Source: Planomicrobium sp. CPCC 101110
Lineage (GTDB): Bacteria; Bacillota; Bacilli; Bacillales_A; Planococcaceae
Assembly (NCBI RefSeq): GCF_007859395.1
Contig: NZ_VOHD01000003.1
Span: forward strand, 149,561-213,560
DNA: 64,000 bases
Direction of reading: 5' to 3'
In this document: in pieces, positions 54,114 through 62,825 of the stretch
How positions within the stretch are numbered: position 1 is the stretch's first letter
How the letters are laid out: each line of letters begins with the position of its first letter
Position numbers and translations under genes: made by a program
The notes under the pieces: model-generated
What the model saw: only the letters and a program-made list of their open reading frames with translations
Told to the model about the DNA's origin: nothing
The model's database searches: none

Positions 54114-55064
54114 ATGAGCCATTTCAGATTGTATATGATTTTGGTCATGGTCATGTTTATATGGGGGATGAATCTTCCTGCCTTGAAATACTTGACTGTT
54201 CAAATGGGGCCGGTGACCATGACGTCGCTTCGAATTTTTCTCGCCGGCTTCACCGTTTTCATCATTATACGTGTGATGGGCATTGCCAGAATGCCGGCAA
54301 AGAAAGAATGGGCTTATATAGCAGGAGGTTCCTTGCTGAATGTAGTCATCCACCACTCCTTCATTTCTATTGGACTGGCGCTCACTTCAGGGACAAACGC
54401 CAGCCTGATTCTTGGCACAGGGCCTATTATGACCGCGATATTCAGCTTGCTGCTATTGAAATTGAGTCCATCCAAATGGCAATGGCTCGGTTTTGTTTTA
54501 GGCGTTCTGGGCGTGTTAGCCACTATACTAGCCGGAGGAAAAGGGCTTAGCGATATCTCGATAGGCGATGGATATGTGTTGTTGGCGATCATCAGCCAGG
54601 TCTTGAGTTTTGTCATTATTACGAAAGCAGCAAAAACACTGGATCCGCGTTTGCTGACTGCTTACATGCTGGTGTTCGGTTCAATTGGCTTGTTTGTGAT
54701 TGGTCTGTTTCTGGAGCCCGGGCAATGGAAGATGTTCGGCGGGATGAATACCACATTTTGGGTGCTTATAGTAGCTTCCGGCGTCTTGGCCACAGGAGTG
54801 GGCCATATGAGTTACAACTATTCAGTAGGGGAAGTCGGACCGCCAAAGGCAGCCATTTTCATGAATTTGAACACATTGTTCGCTTTGTTGGGATCTGTGA
54901 TTTTCCTGGGAGAAACCATAAACCAGAATCATTTGGTCGGGCTTCTCCTCGTGGTCGGCGGCGTGCTTTTCGGTTCGGGTACAGCAGAAGACTGGTGGAA
55001 ACGAAAAGTCGAGGCTGCGGAGGACAGGCAAAAAGAAGAGAAAGCCGGAAGGGCCAAAAGCTGA
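54114..55064 (+). CDS. EamA/DMT-family transporter
   Basis: 316 residues from ATG 54114; the ribosome site (GAGCGGGGG) is not ideal. Ten hydrophobic segments in two EamA repeats: MVMFIWGMNLPALKYL and NVVIHHSFISIGLALTSGTNASLILG in the first, VGPPKAAIFMNLNTLFALLG and GLLLVVGGVLFGSG in the second. DMT exporters move amino acids, nucleosides or drugs; the substrate is not evident. A charged tail (KRKVEAAEDRQKEEKAGRAK) stays in the cytoplasm. Confidence 0.92.
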   Translation: MSHFRLYMILVMVMFIWGMNLPALKYLTVQMGPVTMTSLRIFLAGFTVFIIIRVMGIARMPAKKEWAYIAGGSLLNVVIHHSFISIGLALTSGTNASLILGTGPIMTAIFSLLLLKLSPSKWQWLGFVLGVLGVLATILAGGKGLSDISIGDGYVLLAIISQVLSFVIITKAAKTLDPRLLTAYMLVFGSIGLFVIGLFLEPGQWKMFGGMNTTFWVLIVASGVLATGVGHMSYNYSVGEVGPPKAAIFMNLNTLFALLGSVIFLGETINQNHLVGLLLVVGGVLFGSGTAEDWWKRKVEAAEDRQKEEKAGRAKS

Positions 55065-55145
55065 TGCTTTCTTTTGGGTTCGGTGGACGTATGGAACCGC
55101 AAATTCCGGTACGCTCTTTTTCAGCCGGAAAAGTTTGAAGGTGTA

Positions 55146-55179
55146 AAAAGACCCGCCGATTTTAGCGGGTTTTTTCGTT
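55146..55179 (+). terminator. Terminator of the EamA gene
   Basis: AAAAAGACCCGC and GCGGGTTTTTT pair around CGATTTTA. Confidence 0.85.
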
Positions 55180-55276
55180 TTGAAATATGCTAAATTTTTT
55201 GAAAAAGGTGTAATTTATTTATAATTAGGTGTATCCTTGTAAAAAAAAGGATTGTTCAAGAGGAGTGGAGCAACTG

Positions 55277-56056
55277 ATGCAACAACCTTCATCCGATAAA
55301 AACTTGGCCGCCACTGAAAAAGAAGAGATATACCGCCAGATTATTGAATATTCATATGAACCGACAATCATTCATTCAAATTACAAAGTGTTGTATATAA
55401 ACAAAGCGGGAGCCGAGTTTCTTAAAGCCGATAAAAATGCCATTATCGGAGCCAGCATCGTAGAAATTTTTACAGAAGAATACCGCGACTTGATTACTGA
55501 ACGTGTACGGGCTGGAACGGAAGAACGGAAAATCGGGGAATTGATGGAAACGGCCGTCCGACGGTTTGATGGGGCGGTTTCTATTGTGGAGTTGTACAGC
55601 CACCCGGTCACTTTCGGGGAAACTGAAGCCATCCACTCGGTTATCCGCGACCTTACAAGCCATAAACGGATGGAACGGGACTTGATGGAATTGAAAAATG
55701 AAATTGCTACGCCAATCGTGCCTGTATCCAAAGGAATTGCTGTATTGCCTCTGGTAGGGTCCATGGACGGGGACCGCTGCAAGCAATTGTTGGACATCGT
55801 TCCATTGAAAGTCCAGGGGCATCAGCTGCAATTTTTAATCATCGATGTTTCAGGGATCTACTCGATTGATGGAATCGTGATCGATTATCTCTATAAGATC
55901 AATGCGGTGCTGAAAATGCTTGGAATTTCGCCCGTCTTTACCGGACTTCGGCCGGAACTTGCGCTGAAAGCTGTAGAAGTTTGCCCGAATATCAATGCAC
56001 TCACAACTATGGCTACGGTTGAGCAGGCATTAAGAAAGCTGGCTTCACCAAAATGA
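55277..56056 (+). CDS. PAS-STAS protein, RsbR-like
   Basis: 259 residues from ATG 55277, 6 bases after AGGAGTGGAG. PAS domain at about 18-130 (IIEYSYEPTIIHSNYKVLYI, IIGASIVEIF). It lacks the NCRFLQ cysteine of LOV photoreceptors. STAS domain at 150-250 (IAVLPLVGSMDGDRCKQLL, FLIIDVSGIYSIDGIVIDYL, PVFTGLRPELALKAVE). This is the architecture of RsbR paralogues and YtvA in the stressosome that controls SigB. At the position of the phosphorylated threonine (VDT in RsbRA) the sequence is IDG, so it may not be phosphorylated there. Single gene, no RsbS or RsbT next to it. Confidence 0.9.
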   Translation: MQQPSSDKNLAATEKEEIYRQIIEYSYEPTIIHSNYKVLYINKAGAEFLKADKNAIIGASIVEIFTEEYRDLITERVRAGTEERKIGELMETAVRRFDGAVSIVELYSHPVTFGETEAIHSVIRDLTSHKRMERDLMELKNEIATPIVPVSKGIAVLPLVGSMDGDRCKQLLDIVPLKVQGHQLQFLIIDVSGIYSIDGIVIDYLYKINAVLKMLGISPVFTGLRPELALKAVEVCPNINALTTMATVEQALRKLASPK

Positions 56057-56124
56057 CGGCAATTCCACGAACCTTTCAAAGGCAGACGGAGCTTTATCCG
56101 CAGATAGAAATACGCTCCGGCAAA

Positions 56125-56162
56125 TGAAACCTATCCCTATTCAAAAGGATTAGGTTTTTTTA
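56125..56162 (+). terminator. Terminator of the PAS-STAS gene
   Basis: AAACCTATCC and GGATTAGGTTTTTTT pair with one bulge. Confidence 0.75.
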
Positions 56163-56347
56163 GAAGGCAAATTGCTTGAGGGCAAAATTTATTCGACCGA
56201 GCATAGCGGAATCGGGCGGCTTCACAGCCTGCGAACCAAGCATTGATGATGCGCTTGCAACTCAATCACATGAATTCTGGCATAGTATCCGCAAGAAGTT
56301 CAGTCTCCAACTGCCTTTAAATAAAATTTATGCAGGGAGGGCTTTGG

Positions 56348-57619
56348 ATGGAGATAGTCCGGAACACTGAAAAAACGGCACCTGCCGTACCGAAAACATG
56401 GAAAGAGAAGGCCAAATTAGTCGGGCCGGGATTTGTGACGGCTGCGACGGGAGTGGGGACCGGAGATCTGATAGCGGCACTTGTTGCCGGTGCCGCTTTT
56501 GGCACGACATTGGGTTGGGCTATACTGCTCGGTTCATTGTTCAAGTTCTATTTTACGGAAGGCATGGGACGCTGGCAGCTTGCCACAGGGAAGACTATAC
56601 TGGAAGGCTGGCATTCGCTCGGAAAATGGGCAACCGGTTATTTCGGAATCTATACCATCATTTGGGGCTTCAGTTATGGAGCTGCGGCCATGTCGACAAG
56701 CGCCATTATGATGGTGACCATGTTCCCAGTCCTTCCTTTATGGGCTTGGGCGGTCATTCATGGTTTGGCCGGACTTGCCTTAGTGTTGTTTGGGCATTAT
56801 CAGTTGTTTGAAAAAGTGATGACGCTTATGATCGGCCTCATGTTCATCACGGTTGTCGGATCCGCCATAATCCTTCTTCCCGATATCGGAAACATCTTGA
56901 GCGGTTTTGTGCCGCGGACCGGAGGCAGTTCTTTGCTGCTTGTTTTAGGCTTGCTCGGCGGAGTGGGAGGCACGATTACAATGGCTTCATATGGCTACTG
57001 GATCCGTGAAAAAAACTGGGCGGGAAAATCCTGGATTCCCATGATGAGGATGGATTCTGCTGTCGGTTACATCATTACTGCAATCTTCACCTTATCCCTA
57101 TTGATCATTGGAGCGGAATTCTTATACGGCACAGGCATCGAAATCAATGGAGAAGAAGGGTTAGTGACTTTGTCCGACTTGTATAGTGCGGAATTCGGTT
57201 CGACTGCACGCTGGCTTTTTTTGATCGGGGCTTGGGCTGCGGCTTTCTCCTCGCTGCTTGGTGTTTGGAATGGCGTCCCCTATCTGTTTGCGGACTTTGT
57301 CCGGATGATGAGCAAAAAAGGGGCGGATTCTGATCGGCGGATATCTAAAGAAGATCCGGCTTATCGAATTTACCTTCTTTGGCTGACATTCCCGCCGATG
57401 CTTCTGCTGTTTTTCGGCCGCCCTGTGCTTCTTGTCATCTTGTACGGCGCACTTGGTGCTCTGTTCATGCCTTTCCTGGCAATCAGCCTGATATTGCTGC
57501 TCAATTCTAAGCGGGTTGATAAAGGATTCAGGAACGGCTGGATCACCAATACCGTTCTGACAGCATGTATCGTGGTATTCGTTGTTCTTGGTGCGATTGA
57601 ATTGATTGAACTGCTTTAG
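56348..57619 (+). CDS. Nramp-family transporter lacking the DPGN and MPH metal motifs
   Basis: 423 residues from ATG 56348, 9 bases after AGGGAGG. Eleven membrane helices in Nramp order. Canonical Nramp TM1 carries DPGN and TM6 carries MPH. Here TM1 reads VGPGFVTAATGVGTGDLIAA (residues 25-44), with Thr-Gly-Asp where DPGN stands, and TM6 reads GGTITMASYGYW (about 207-218) without MPH. So it belongs to the family but the divalent-metal site is different; Mg or a non-metal substrate must be considered. Single gene with terminator. Confidence 0.9.
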   Translation: MEIVRNTEKTAPAVPKTWKEKAKLVGPGFVTAATGVGTGDLIAALVAGAAFGTTLGWAILLGSLFKFYFTEGMGRWQLATGKTILEGWHSLGKWATGYFGIYTIIWGFSYGAAAMSTSAIMMVTMFPVLPLWAWAVIHGLAGLALVLFGHYQLFEKVMTLMIGLMFITVVGSAIILLPDIGNILSGFVPRTGGSSLLLVLGLLGGVGGTITMASYGYWIREKNWAGKSWIPMMRMDSAVGYIITAIFTLSLLIIGAEFLYGTGIEINGEEGLVTLSDLYSAEFGSTARWLFLIGAWAAAFSSLLGVWNGVPYLFADFVRMMSKKGADSDRRISKEDPAYRIYLLWLTFPPMLLLFFGRPVLLVILYGALGALFMPFLAISLILLLNSKRVDKGFRNGWITNTVLTACIVVFVVLGAIELIELL

Positions 57620-57651
57620 ATTGATAGAATAGAAGACAAACAGCGAAGCCG

Positions 57652-57695
57652 GAAAAGTCCTGAAAGCTGATAAAAAAGCTTTCGGGACTTTTTTG
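57652..57695 (+). terminator. Terminator of the Nramp gene
   Basis: AAAAGTCCTGAAAGCT and AGCTTTCGGGACTTTTTT pair (one G-T). Confidence 0.92.
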
Positions 57696-57719
57696 AATTT
57701 TTGATTTTACTTTCGCTGC

Positions 57720-57748
57720 TTGTAAAAGAAAAAGATCTGGTTTATAGT
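57720..57748 (+). promoter_or_regulatory. Promoter of the ribonucleotide reductase operon
   Basis: TTGTAA (57720-57725), 17 bases, TATAGT (57743-57748); start at about 57755, some 50 bases before the cobalamin aptamer. Confidence 0.6.
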
Positions 57749-57799
57749 TTAGAAATACAGTATTTAGTGAATTGTATAAGTGCAGACACTATATATAGT

Positions 57800-57975
57800 G
57801 AAACCAATAGTATTGGTGCCCAAAAGGCTTGATAGGGAATCCGTGGATACCGGAGCTGTACCCGCAACTGTAAGTGCTGACAAAGCTGTCATGATCTACT
57901 GCCCAAAAGATGGGAAGGAGATGGCGATGGAAGATGCACGAGCCAGGAGACCTGCCAGTATTATCAGTTAACAAT
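57800..57975 (+). ncRNA. Cobalamin riboswitch of the ribonucleotide reductase operon
   Basis: Conserved segments in order: TTGGTGCC, GATAGGGAATCCGTGG, CCGGAGCTGTACCCGCAACTGTAAG and the B12 box AGCCAGGAGACCTGCC at about 57940-57956. A terminator follows at 58057. When adenosylcobalamin is present the RNA should stop transcription. In genomes with this arrangement the B12-independent class I reductase is spared while a B12-dependent class II enzyme works. Confidence 0.96.
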
Positions 57976-58056
57976 CTTCTCCGGGAGCTGGGAAGTATAA
58001 CAAAGATACTCTATGTGGAACCGCCGATTCGGCTGGTTTCCGCTGGATTATTCTGC

Positions 58057-58098
58057 GTTTGCACCTTGATCCCCCCGCGGGGGACTAAGGTGTTTTTT
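58057..58098 (+). terminator. Riboswitch-controlled terminator
   Basis: CACCTTGATCCCCC and GGGGGACTAAGGTG form a long stem closed by CGC, followed by TTTTTT. It precedes the small ORF. Confidence 0.9.
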
Positions 58099-58124
58099 CT
58101 CGGAGGAAATGGGCGGCAAAAACA

Positions 58125-58325
58125 ATGATGAAAGAGCGGGTACATGCAAATTTTTCCAGGACCATCCAGACGCGGTTTATCCGGCCGCCTGACACTAAAC
58201 TTATGGACATGATTTTCAGCGGAGCCATCCCTGAAACCGAACATGAAAAACAATTGTTTAAAAGCGCTGAACAGCGCAAGGAACAACAAATAAAACTTAA
58301 CGAATTTGCGAAGGAGCTGGCTTGA
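58125..58325 (+). CDS. Small protein upstream of ribonucleotide reductase
   Basis: 66 residues with two consecutive ATG codons (58125 and 58128); CGGAGGAAAT lies 15 or more bases upstream, so initiation may be weak. MMKERVHANFSRTIQTRFIR at the start, then PPDTKLMDMIFSGAIPETEH and a helical lysine-glutamate end. Not recognised. The last codons contain the AAGGAG ribosome site of the alpha-subunit gene and its stop is 1 base before that ATG, so translation of this ORF may gate the next one. Confidence 0.65.
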   Translation: MMKERVHANFSRTIQTRFIRPPDTKLMDMIFSGAIPETEHEKQLFKSAEQRKEQQIKLNEFAKELA

Positions 58326-58326
58326 T

Positions 58327-60609
58327 ATGAATTTGAAAACAGAGACGGAAATGGATACGGTAATAAAAGCGCTCGACCGGGCTGCGGAAATACATAAACT
58401 TGATGCGGCGCCATTGCGTGCCCAAATTGAAGGATTGGATCAACCGGCAAGAACGGAACAGTCCATGCTATATGCTTTGAACCGGATTTCAATGGCAGAG
58501 CCGAACTGGACATTTGTTGCAGCGGAACTGTACTTGGACGGCTTGTACCAAAAAGCGGCAAAGAGCCGGAACTATGACGCTTCCAATAAATACGGCAGCT
58601 TTTTCGAATTGGTTGAAGAATTATCGCGCATCGGCATTTATTCCGGAGATCTGCTTACAGCTTATTCAAAGGAAGAAATGGATGAGCTTGAAGCTGAAAT
58701 CAGCCCGGAACGGGATTTGCTGTTCAACTATATCGGCCTGTTCCTATTGGCGGACCGCTATTTAGCGAAAGATTATGAAGGAAACTTGTATGAATTGCCT
58801 CAGGAGCGCTTTTTGGTCATTGCCATGACGCTTATGCAAAAAGAACCGAAAGAACAGCGCCTTGCTCTTGTAAAAGAAGCTTACTGGGCAATGAGCAATT
58901 TATATATGACAGTGGCAACACCGACTTTGTCGAATGCCGGCAAAAGCTTCGGCCAGCTTTCTTCCTGCTTTATCGATACAGTGGATGACTCGTTGGACGG
59001 CATTTACTTGAACAACTGGGATATCGCGCGTCTCAGCAAAGACGGCGGCGGCATCGGTGTCTATTATGGAAAAGTGCGGGCGCTTGGATCTGATATCAAG
59101 AAGTTCAAAGGCAATTCTTCAGGCGTCATCCCGTGGATCCGCCTTGTCAATGATACGGCAGTCAGCGTTGACCAGCTTGGACAGCGCCAAGGGGCGGTAG
59201 CCATCTACTTGGATGTGTTCCACAAAGACATCATGAACGGATTCTTGGACTTGAAAACCAATAACGGGGACGAGCGCCGAAAAGCGCATGATATTTTCAC
59301 GGGCGTCTCGATTCCGGATTTGTTCATGGAAAAACTGGGCGAAACTGACGAAAATGGCCGCAGCATCGGAGAATGGCATACATTCTGCCCGCATCAAGTG
59401 AAAACGATCATGGGCTGGAAAGACGAGTCTGGCGTAGCGTTAGGGTTGGAAGATTTCTATGACGAGAAGGATATCAAGCATTTCACTGAGAAATACGAAG
59501 AAGCGGCTAACCATCCGTTATTGCCAAGAAAAACCTACCGGGCAATGGATATCATGGCACGCATCATGGTATCGCAGCTTGAAACCGGCACACCATACAT
59601 GTTCTACCGCGATGAAGTGAATCGCCAAAACCCGAACAAGCATTTGAACGGCAAAGGCCGCACATCGATTTTCTGCAGCAACTTGTGCACCGAGATCATG
59701 CAGAACATGTCAGCTACCACTATCACGAAAGAATACACTGACGAAGAAGGCAATCTAGTGATGATCCGCAAACCGGGCGATTTCGTCGTTTGCAACTTGT
59801 CATCAATCAACCTTCCGCGTGCTGTAAAAGCGGAAGTGCTGGATCGATTGATCCCGATCCAAATGCGCATGCTTGATAACGTTATTGATTTGAATACGAT
59901 TTCCGTAGGGCAAGCTGACGCCACGAATAAGAAATACCGGGCTGTAGGCCTTGGGACATTCGGCTGGCATCACCTGCTTGCGCTGGAAGGCATCCACTGG
60001 GAAACAGAAAAAGCCGTGGAATTCGCGGACAAGTTATATGAAGAGATTGCCTACCATACTATCCGTTCATCAATGGAATTGGCTGAAGAAAAAGGCGCTT
60101 ACCGCGAATTTAGCAATTCAGAATGGGCAACCGGGGAATACTTCGAGCGCAAAGGCTACGATAGTGAACGCTGGACGGACTTGAAAAAAGAAGTGGCAGC
60201 AAAAGGCGTGCGCAACGGCTGGATGATGGCAGTAGCACCGAACTCTTCGACAGCGAAAATCGGCGGCTCGACAGACGGCATTGATCCGTTGTACGCAGTT
60301 GAATTCGCAGAGGAAAAGAAAAACTTCAAATTCAAAGTGACTGCGCCGGATCTTGACCACAACACGTACGACTATTACCGCCGCTCGCGCCATGTTCTTG
60401 ACCAGAACTGGAGCATCCGCCAGAACGCTGCACGCCAGCGCCATATCGACCAGGCGATAAGCTTCAACTTCTATGTGCCGCACACCATCAAAGCAAAAGA
60501 CTTGCTGACTTTGCATTTTGAAGCGTGGGAGCAAGGATTGAAAACGACATATTATGTGCGCAGCACATCGCAGGCGGAAATTGAAGAATGCGAAGCTTGC
60601 CAAAGCTAA
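58327..60609 (+). CDS. Ribonucleoside-diphosphate reductase alpha subunit (class I)
   Basis: 760 residues from ATG 58327, with AAGGAG at 58311-58316. Reduces ribonucleotides to deoxyribonucleotides in partnership with the beta subunit. Seen: TVATPTLSNAG and FGQLSSCFIDTVDDSLD (redox cysteine), GGGIGVYYGKVRALGSDI, IFCSNLCTEIM (active-site N, C, E), MAVAPNSSTAKIGGSTDGIDP and a C-terminal CEACQS that carries the shuttle cysteine pair. The N-terminal 60 residues do not show a full ATP-cone. NrdA/NrdE-type; I do not commit to class Ia or Ib. First large gene behind the cobalamin riboswitch. Confidence 0.95.
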   Translation: MNLKTETEMDTVIKALDRAAEIHKLDAAPLRAQIEGLDQPARTEQSMLYALNRISMAEPNWTFVAAELYLDGLYQKAAKSRNYDASNKYGSFFELVEELSRIGIYSGDLLTAYSKEEMDELEAEISPERDLLFNYIGLFLLADRYLAKDYEGNLYELPQERFLVIAMTLMQKEPKEQRLALVKEAYWAMSNLYMTVATPTLSNAGKSFGQLSSCFIDTVDDSLDGIYLNNWDIARLSKDGGGIGVYYGKVRALGSDIKKFKGNSSGVIPWIRLVNDTAVSVDQLGQRQGAVAIYLDVFHKDIMNGFLDLKTNNGDERRKAHDIFTGVSIPDLFMEKLGETDENGRSIGEWHTFCPHQVKTIMGWKDESGVALGLEDFYDEKDIKHFTEKYEEAANHPLLPRKTYRAMDIMARIMVSQLETGTPYMFYRDEVNRQNPNKHLNGKGRTSIFCSNLCTEIMQNMSATTITKEYTDEEGNLVMIRKPGDFVVCNLSSINLPRAVKAEVLDRLIPIQMRMLDNVIDLNTISVGQADATNKKYRAVGLGTFGWHHLLALEGIHWETEKAVEFADKLYEEIAYHTIRSSMELAEEKGAYREFSNSEWATGEYFERKGYDSERWTDLKKEVAAKGVRNGWMMAVAPNSSTAKIGGSTDGIDPLYAVEFAEEKKNFKFKVTAPDLDHNTYDYYRRSRHVLDQNWSIRQNAARQRHIDQAISFNFYVPHTIKAKDLLTLHFEAWEQGLKTTYYVRSTSQAEIEECEACQS

Positions 60610-60622
60610 AGGAGGAATACCA

Positions 60623-61669
60623 ATGTCGATACACGCGCCATTAAAAAAAATCAAACTGCTCAATCCTGAGCAGCCAAATAAATCCACCGGCATCTTGAAC
60701 GGGGAATCTTCCGGACTTTTGAACTGGAACGATATTGCTTATCCACAAATGTACGATTTGTACCAAACGCTGTTGTCGAATTTCTGGAAAGCCCAGGAAA
60801 TCAATATGCAAGACGACATCAAGCAATGGGATTCATTGACGGACGTGGAAAAAGACGTTTTCCTGCGCATCAATACCCAGCTTGCATCACTCGACAGCTT
60901 GCAGACGCCGACGATGAGCCAAGCAATGGACTATGTTACGGATTCGAGCTTCAAAGCGATTTTTGCGGTTGTATCTCAGCAGGAGGCAGTTCATAACGAA
61001 TCGTACTCCTACATTCTGAGTTCACTCGTTTCAATAAGCGAACAAAATGCCCGTTTCAATCAGGCGAAGAGCGATCCAATTGTCCAGAAAAGGAACAACC
61101 TGATCTTGGATGCCTATGAAGAGTTCCGTCAAAATCCGACGCCTCAGACATTATTCCGCTTGAGCGTCAATTCGATCAATCTTGAAGGCATTTATTTTTA
61201 CGCGGGATTCGCCTTTTTCTACCACTTGGCGCGCCAGCAAAAGATGCTGAAGACAAGCACGATGATCAGCTATATCCAGCGCGACGAAATGCAGCACGCT
61301 TATTTCATTTCACAGTTCATCCGCATCATGCTGACGGAAAATCCTGAGCTGAATACGGAAGAGAACATCCAATATGTGTACGATGCCATCAATCAGGCGG
61401 TTCAGTTGGAGAAGGAATGGGCGCAATACATTCTGGCGGATATCCAAGGGCTCGATCTGGAAGAGTTTGAGGGCTATGTGGAATACTTGGCCAACAAACG
61501 CTTGCGCCAGCTTGGATTGGACAATTTATATGAAGAGCGCAACAACCCGATGCCTTGGATCCAGGTGTTCGGCGACGACATGATGAACGACACGAAATCG
61601 GACTTTTTTGAGCAGAAGTCTAGAACTTATTCAAAAGTGTCGCAATCAAATGGCTTCGACGAACTGTAA
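60623..61669 (+). CDS. Ribonucleoside-diphosphate reductase beta subunit (class I)
   Basis: 348 residues from ATG 60623 behind AAAGGAGGAATACC. Ferritin-like di-metal protein that stores the radical. Ligands are in LASLDSLQ (Asp), SQQEAVHNESYSYI (Glu, His and the radical Tyr four after His), INLEGIYFYAGF (Glu) and RDEMQHAYF (Glu, His). All six metal ligands and the tyrosine appear present, so it is not of the metal-free Ie type. Length between NrdB and NrdF. 13 bases after the alpha gene; overlaps the following flavodoxin gene by 20 bases. Confidence 0.95.
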   Translation: MSIHAPLKKIKLLNPEQPNKSTGILNGESSGLLNWNDIAYPQMYDLYQTLLSNFWKAQEINMQDDIKQWDSLTDVEKDVFLRINTQLASLDSLQTPTMSQAMDYVTDSSFKAIFAVVSQQEAVHNESYSYILSSLVSISEQNARFNQAKSDPIVQKRNNLILDAYEEFRQNPTPQTLFRLSVNSINLEGIYFYAGFAFFYHLARQQKMLKTSTMISYIQRDEMQHAYFISQFIRIMLTENPELNTEENIQYVYDAINQAVQLEKEWAQYILADIQGLDLEEFEGYVEYLANKRLRQLGLDNLYEERNNPMPWIQVFGDDMMNDTKSDFFEQKSRTYSKVSQSNGFDEL

Positions 61670-62105
61670 GAAAAAACTGGCGATTGTCTATGCATCAGTT
61701 ACCGGAAACACGGAAGCGGTCGCCGCTATCTTAAAGGAAGCCGCTCAGGCCGAGCCGATTGAAACGTCGGTTTGGCGGGTGGAAGACTTTCCCTTGGAAG
61801 AGTTGTTGCGGTATGATGCCGTTTTAGTCGGCACTTATACATGGGGCAGCGGGGAGATTCCAAGAGAAATGCGCGGGTTGTTCGAAGCCTTTGAAAACTT
61901 AGGGCAGAAACAGCTGGTGACGGCAATATTTGGCACGGGCGACAGTTTTTTCGCTGAATTTTGCGGAGCTGTCGACCGTTTCAGGGATATGCTATATGTG
62001 CATACGGATTTAGCTGCGACGCTGAAAGTGGAGCTAATGCCGCAAGAAAAAGACTATGCTCGCTGTGAAAAACTGATTTCCAGCATCACGGCCAGGCTTT
62101 CTTGA
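61650..62105 (+). CDS. Flavodoxin, likely NrdI-like partner
   Basis: 151 residues from ATG 61650, which overlaps the beta-subunit gene by 20 bases; upstream extension lies wholly inside that gene. FMN phosphate loop YASVTGNTEAVA, then VLVGTYTWGSGEIPREM (isoalloxazine loop) and FGTGDSFFAEFCGAVDRF. It is a full flavodoxin of about 150 residues, longer than the usual NrdI (about 130), but its place at the end of the reductase operon points to the same job, activating the beta metal site. Third large gene under the cobalamin switch. Confidence 0.9.
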   Translation: MASTNCKKKLAIVYASVTGNTEAVAAILKEAAQAEPIETSVWRVEDFPLEELLRYDAVLVGTYTWGSGEIPREMRGLFEAFENLGQKQLVTAIFGTGDSFFAEFCGAVDRFRDMLYVHTDLAATLKVELMPQEKDYARCEKLISSITARLS

Positions 62106-62235
62106 TGCTTTCTCTTCCGATTTCAAGTTTGTTAAAGGGTTTTCCAGACAGCGAAAAGGCTGTCTGGGCTGAGTACAGTTAGAGCAATAGCGACAATTCC
62201 GAATTTGACAATAAGTTGTTAGGGCACCGAAGAGG

Positions 62236-62273
62236 CAGGCCGGCTGAAAATCAGCTGGCCTCCCTTTTTTTGT
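62236..62273 (+). terminator. Terminator of the ribonucleotide reductase operon
   Basis: AGGCCGGCTGA and TCAGCTGGCCT pair (one G-T), followed by CCCTTTTTTT. Confidence 0.88.
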
Positions 62274-62547
62274 TCGCTTCATATGGATGGAGTTCTTATA
62301 ACAAGCCGAATCCCCCGCAAGAAAGTTTAAAAGTAAATAAATAGGGGAATCTTATAAGTAGCTCCGATAGTTATCGAATTTTTGCCAAGAAAACCTTTTT
62401 GTAGAAGAAAATAGTCCAAAAGATTTTACTTTTTAAAAAATCGGTAGTAGGCTATGTGTAATCGGAAAACGATAGTGTTTTCGATTTGGATCAGAACTAA
62501 AGGTAATTGCATTTTCAAAAATAGATAATCGAATCATTTGGTCGAAT

Positions 62548-62612
62548 GTTGCAGACAATAGTGCTGTGGACAGCGCCGAAGAGAATTTAAAATTCTTTTC
62601 GGCGTTTTTTTG
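62548..62612 (+). repeat. Palindrome-terminator element, copy C
   Basis: GTTGCAGACAATAGTGCTGT, then GGACAG, then CGCCGAAGAGAATTT and AAATTCTTTTCGGCG as a hairpin and seven T. Same orientation logic as copies A and B, about 270 bases beyond the flavodoxin operon terminator. Confidence 0.8.
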
Positions 62613-62825
62613 TTGATTTCTAACCGAATAAAGGAGCTGAGTAGAACAAATGACAGTTTTATAGACTACAACAAGAGAAGCATTCACCTATAGAAATTTG
62701 CAGGGGGTCGTTGTGGTTTTCTAAAAACACTTGCCTCAGGACTTGAGTTCACGATCTGCTCCAAATACGTGGAGCTGGATAAATGGACAGGACATACAGT
62801 TAACGAATGGGGAGGACTGGTTGAG

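Larger units (their letters stand above)
62106..62825. other. Long gene-free stretch with terminators and repeat element
   Basis: 720 bases. A hairpin CCAGACAGC/GCTGTCTGG without T-run lies at 62141-62169, the operon terminator at 62236-62273 and the palindrome-terminator element copy C at 62548-62612. Between 62280 and 62545 the sequence is AT-rich with no ORF that has a ribosome site. Confidence 0.6.

Noticed and set aside
55277..56056. LOV photoreceptor (YtvA) call
   Set aside because: The flavin-binding cysteine motif NCRFLQ is absent from the PAS domain.
60623..61669. Metal-free class Ie reductase beta subunit
   Set aside because: All six metal-binding positions and the tyrosine appear to be conserved.
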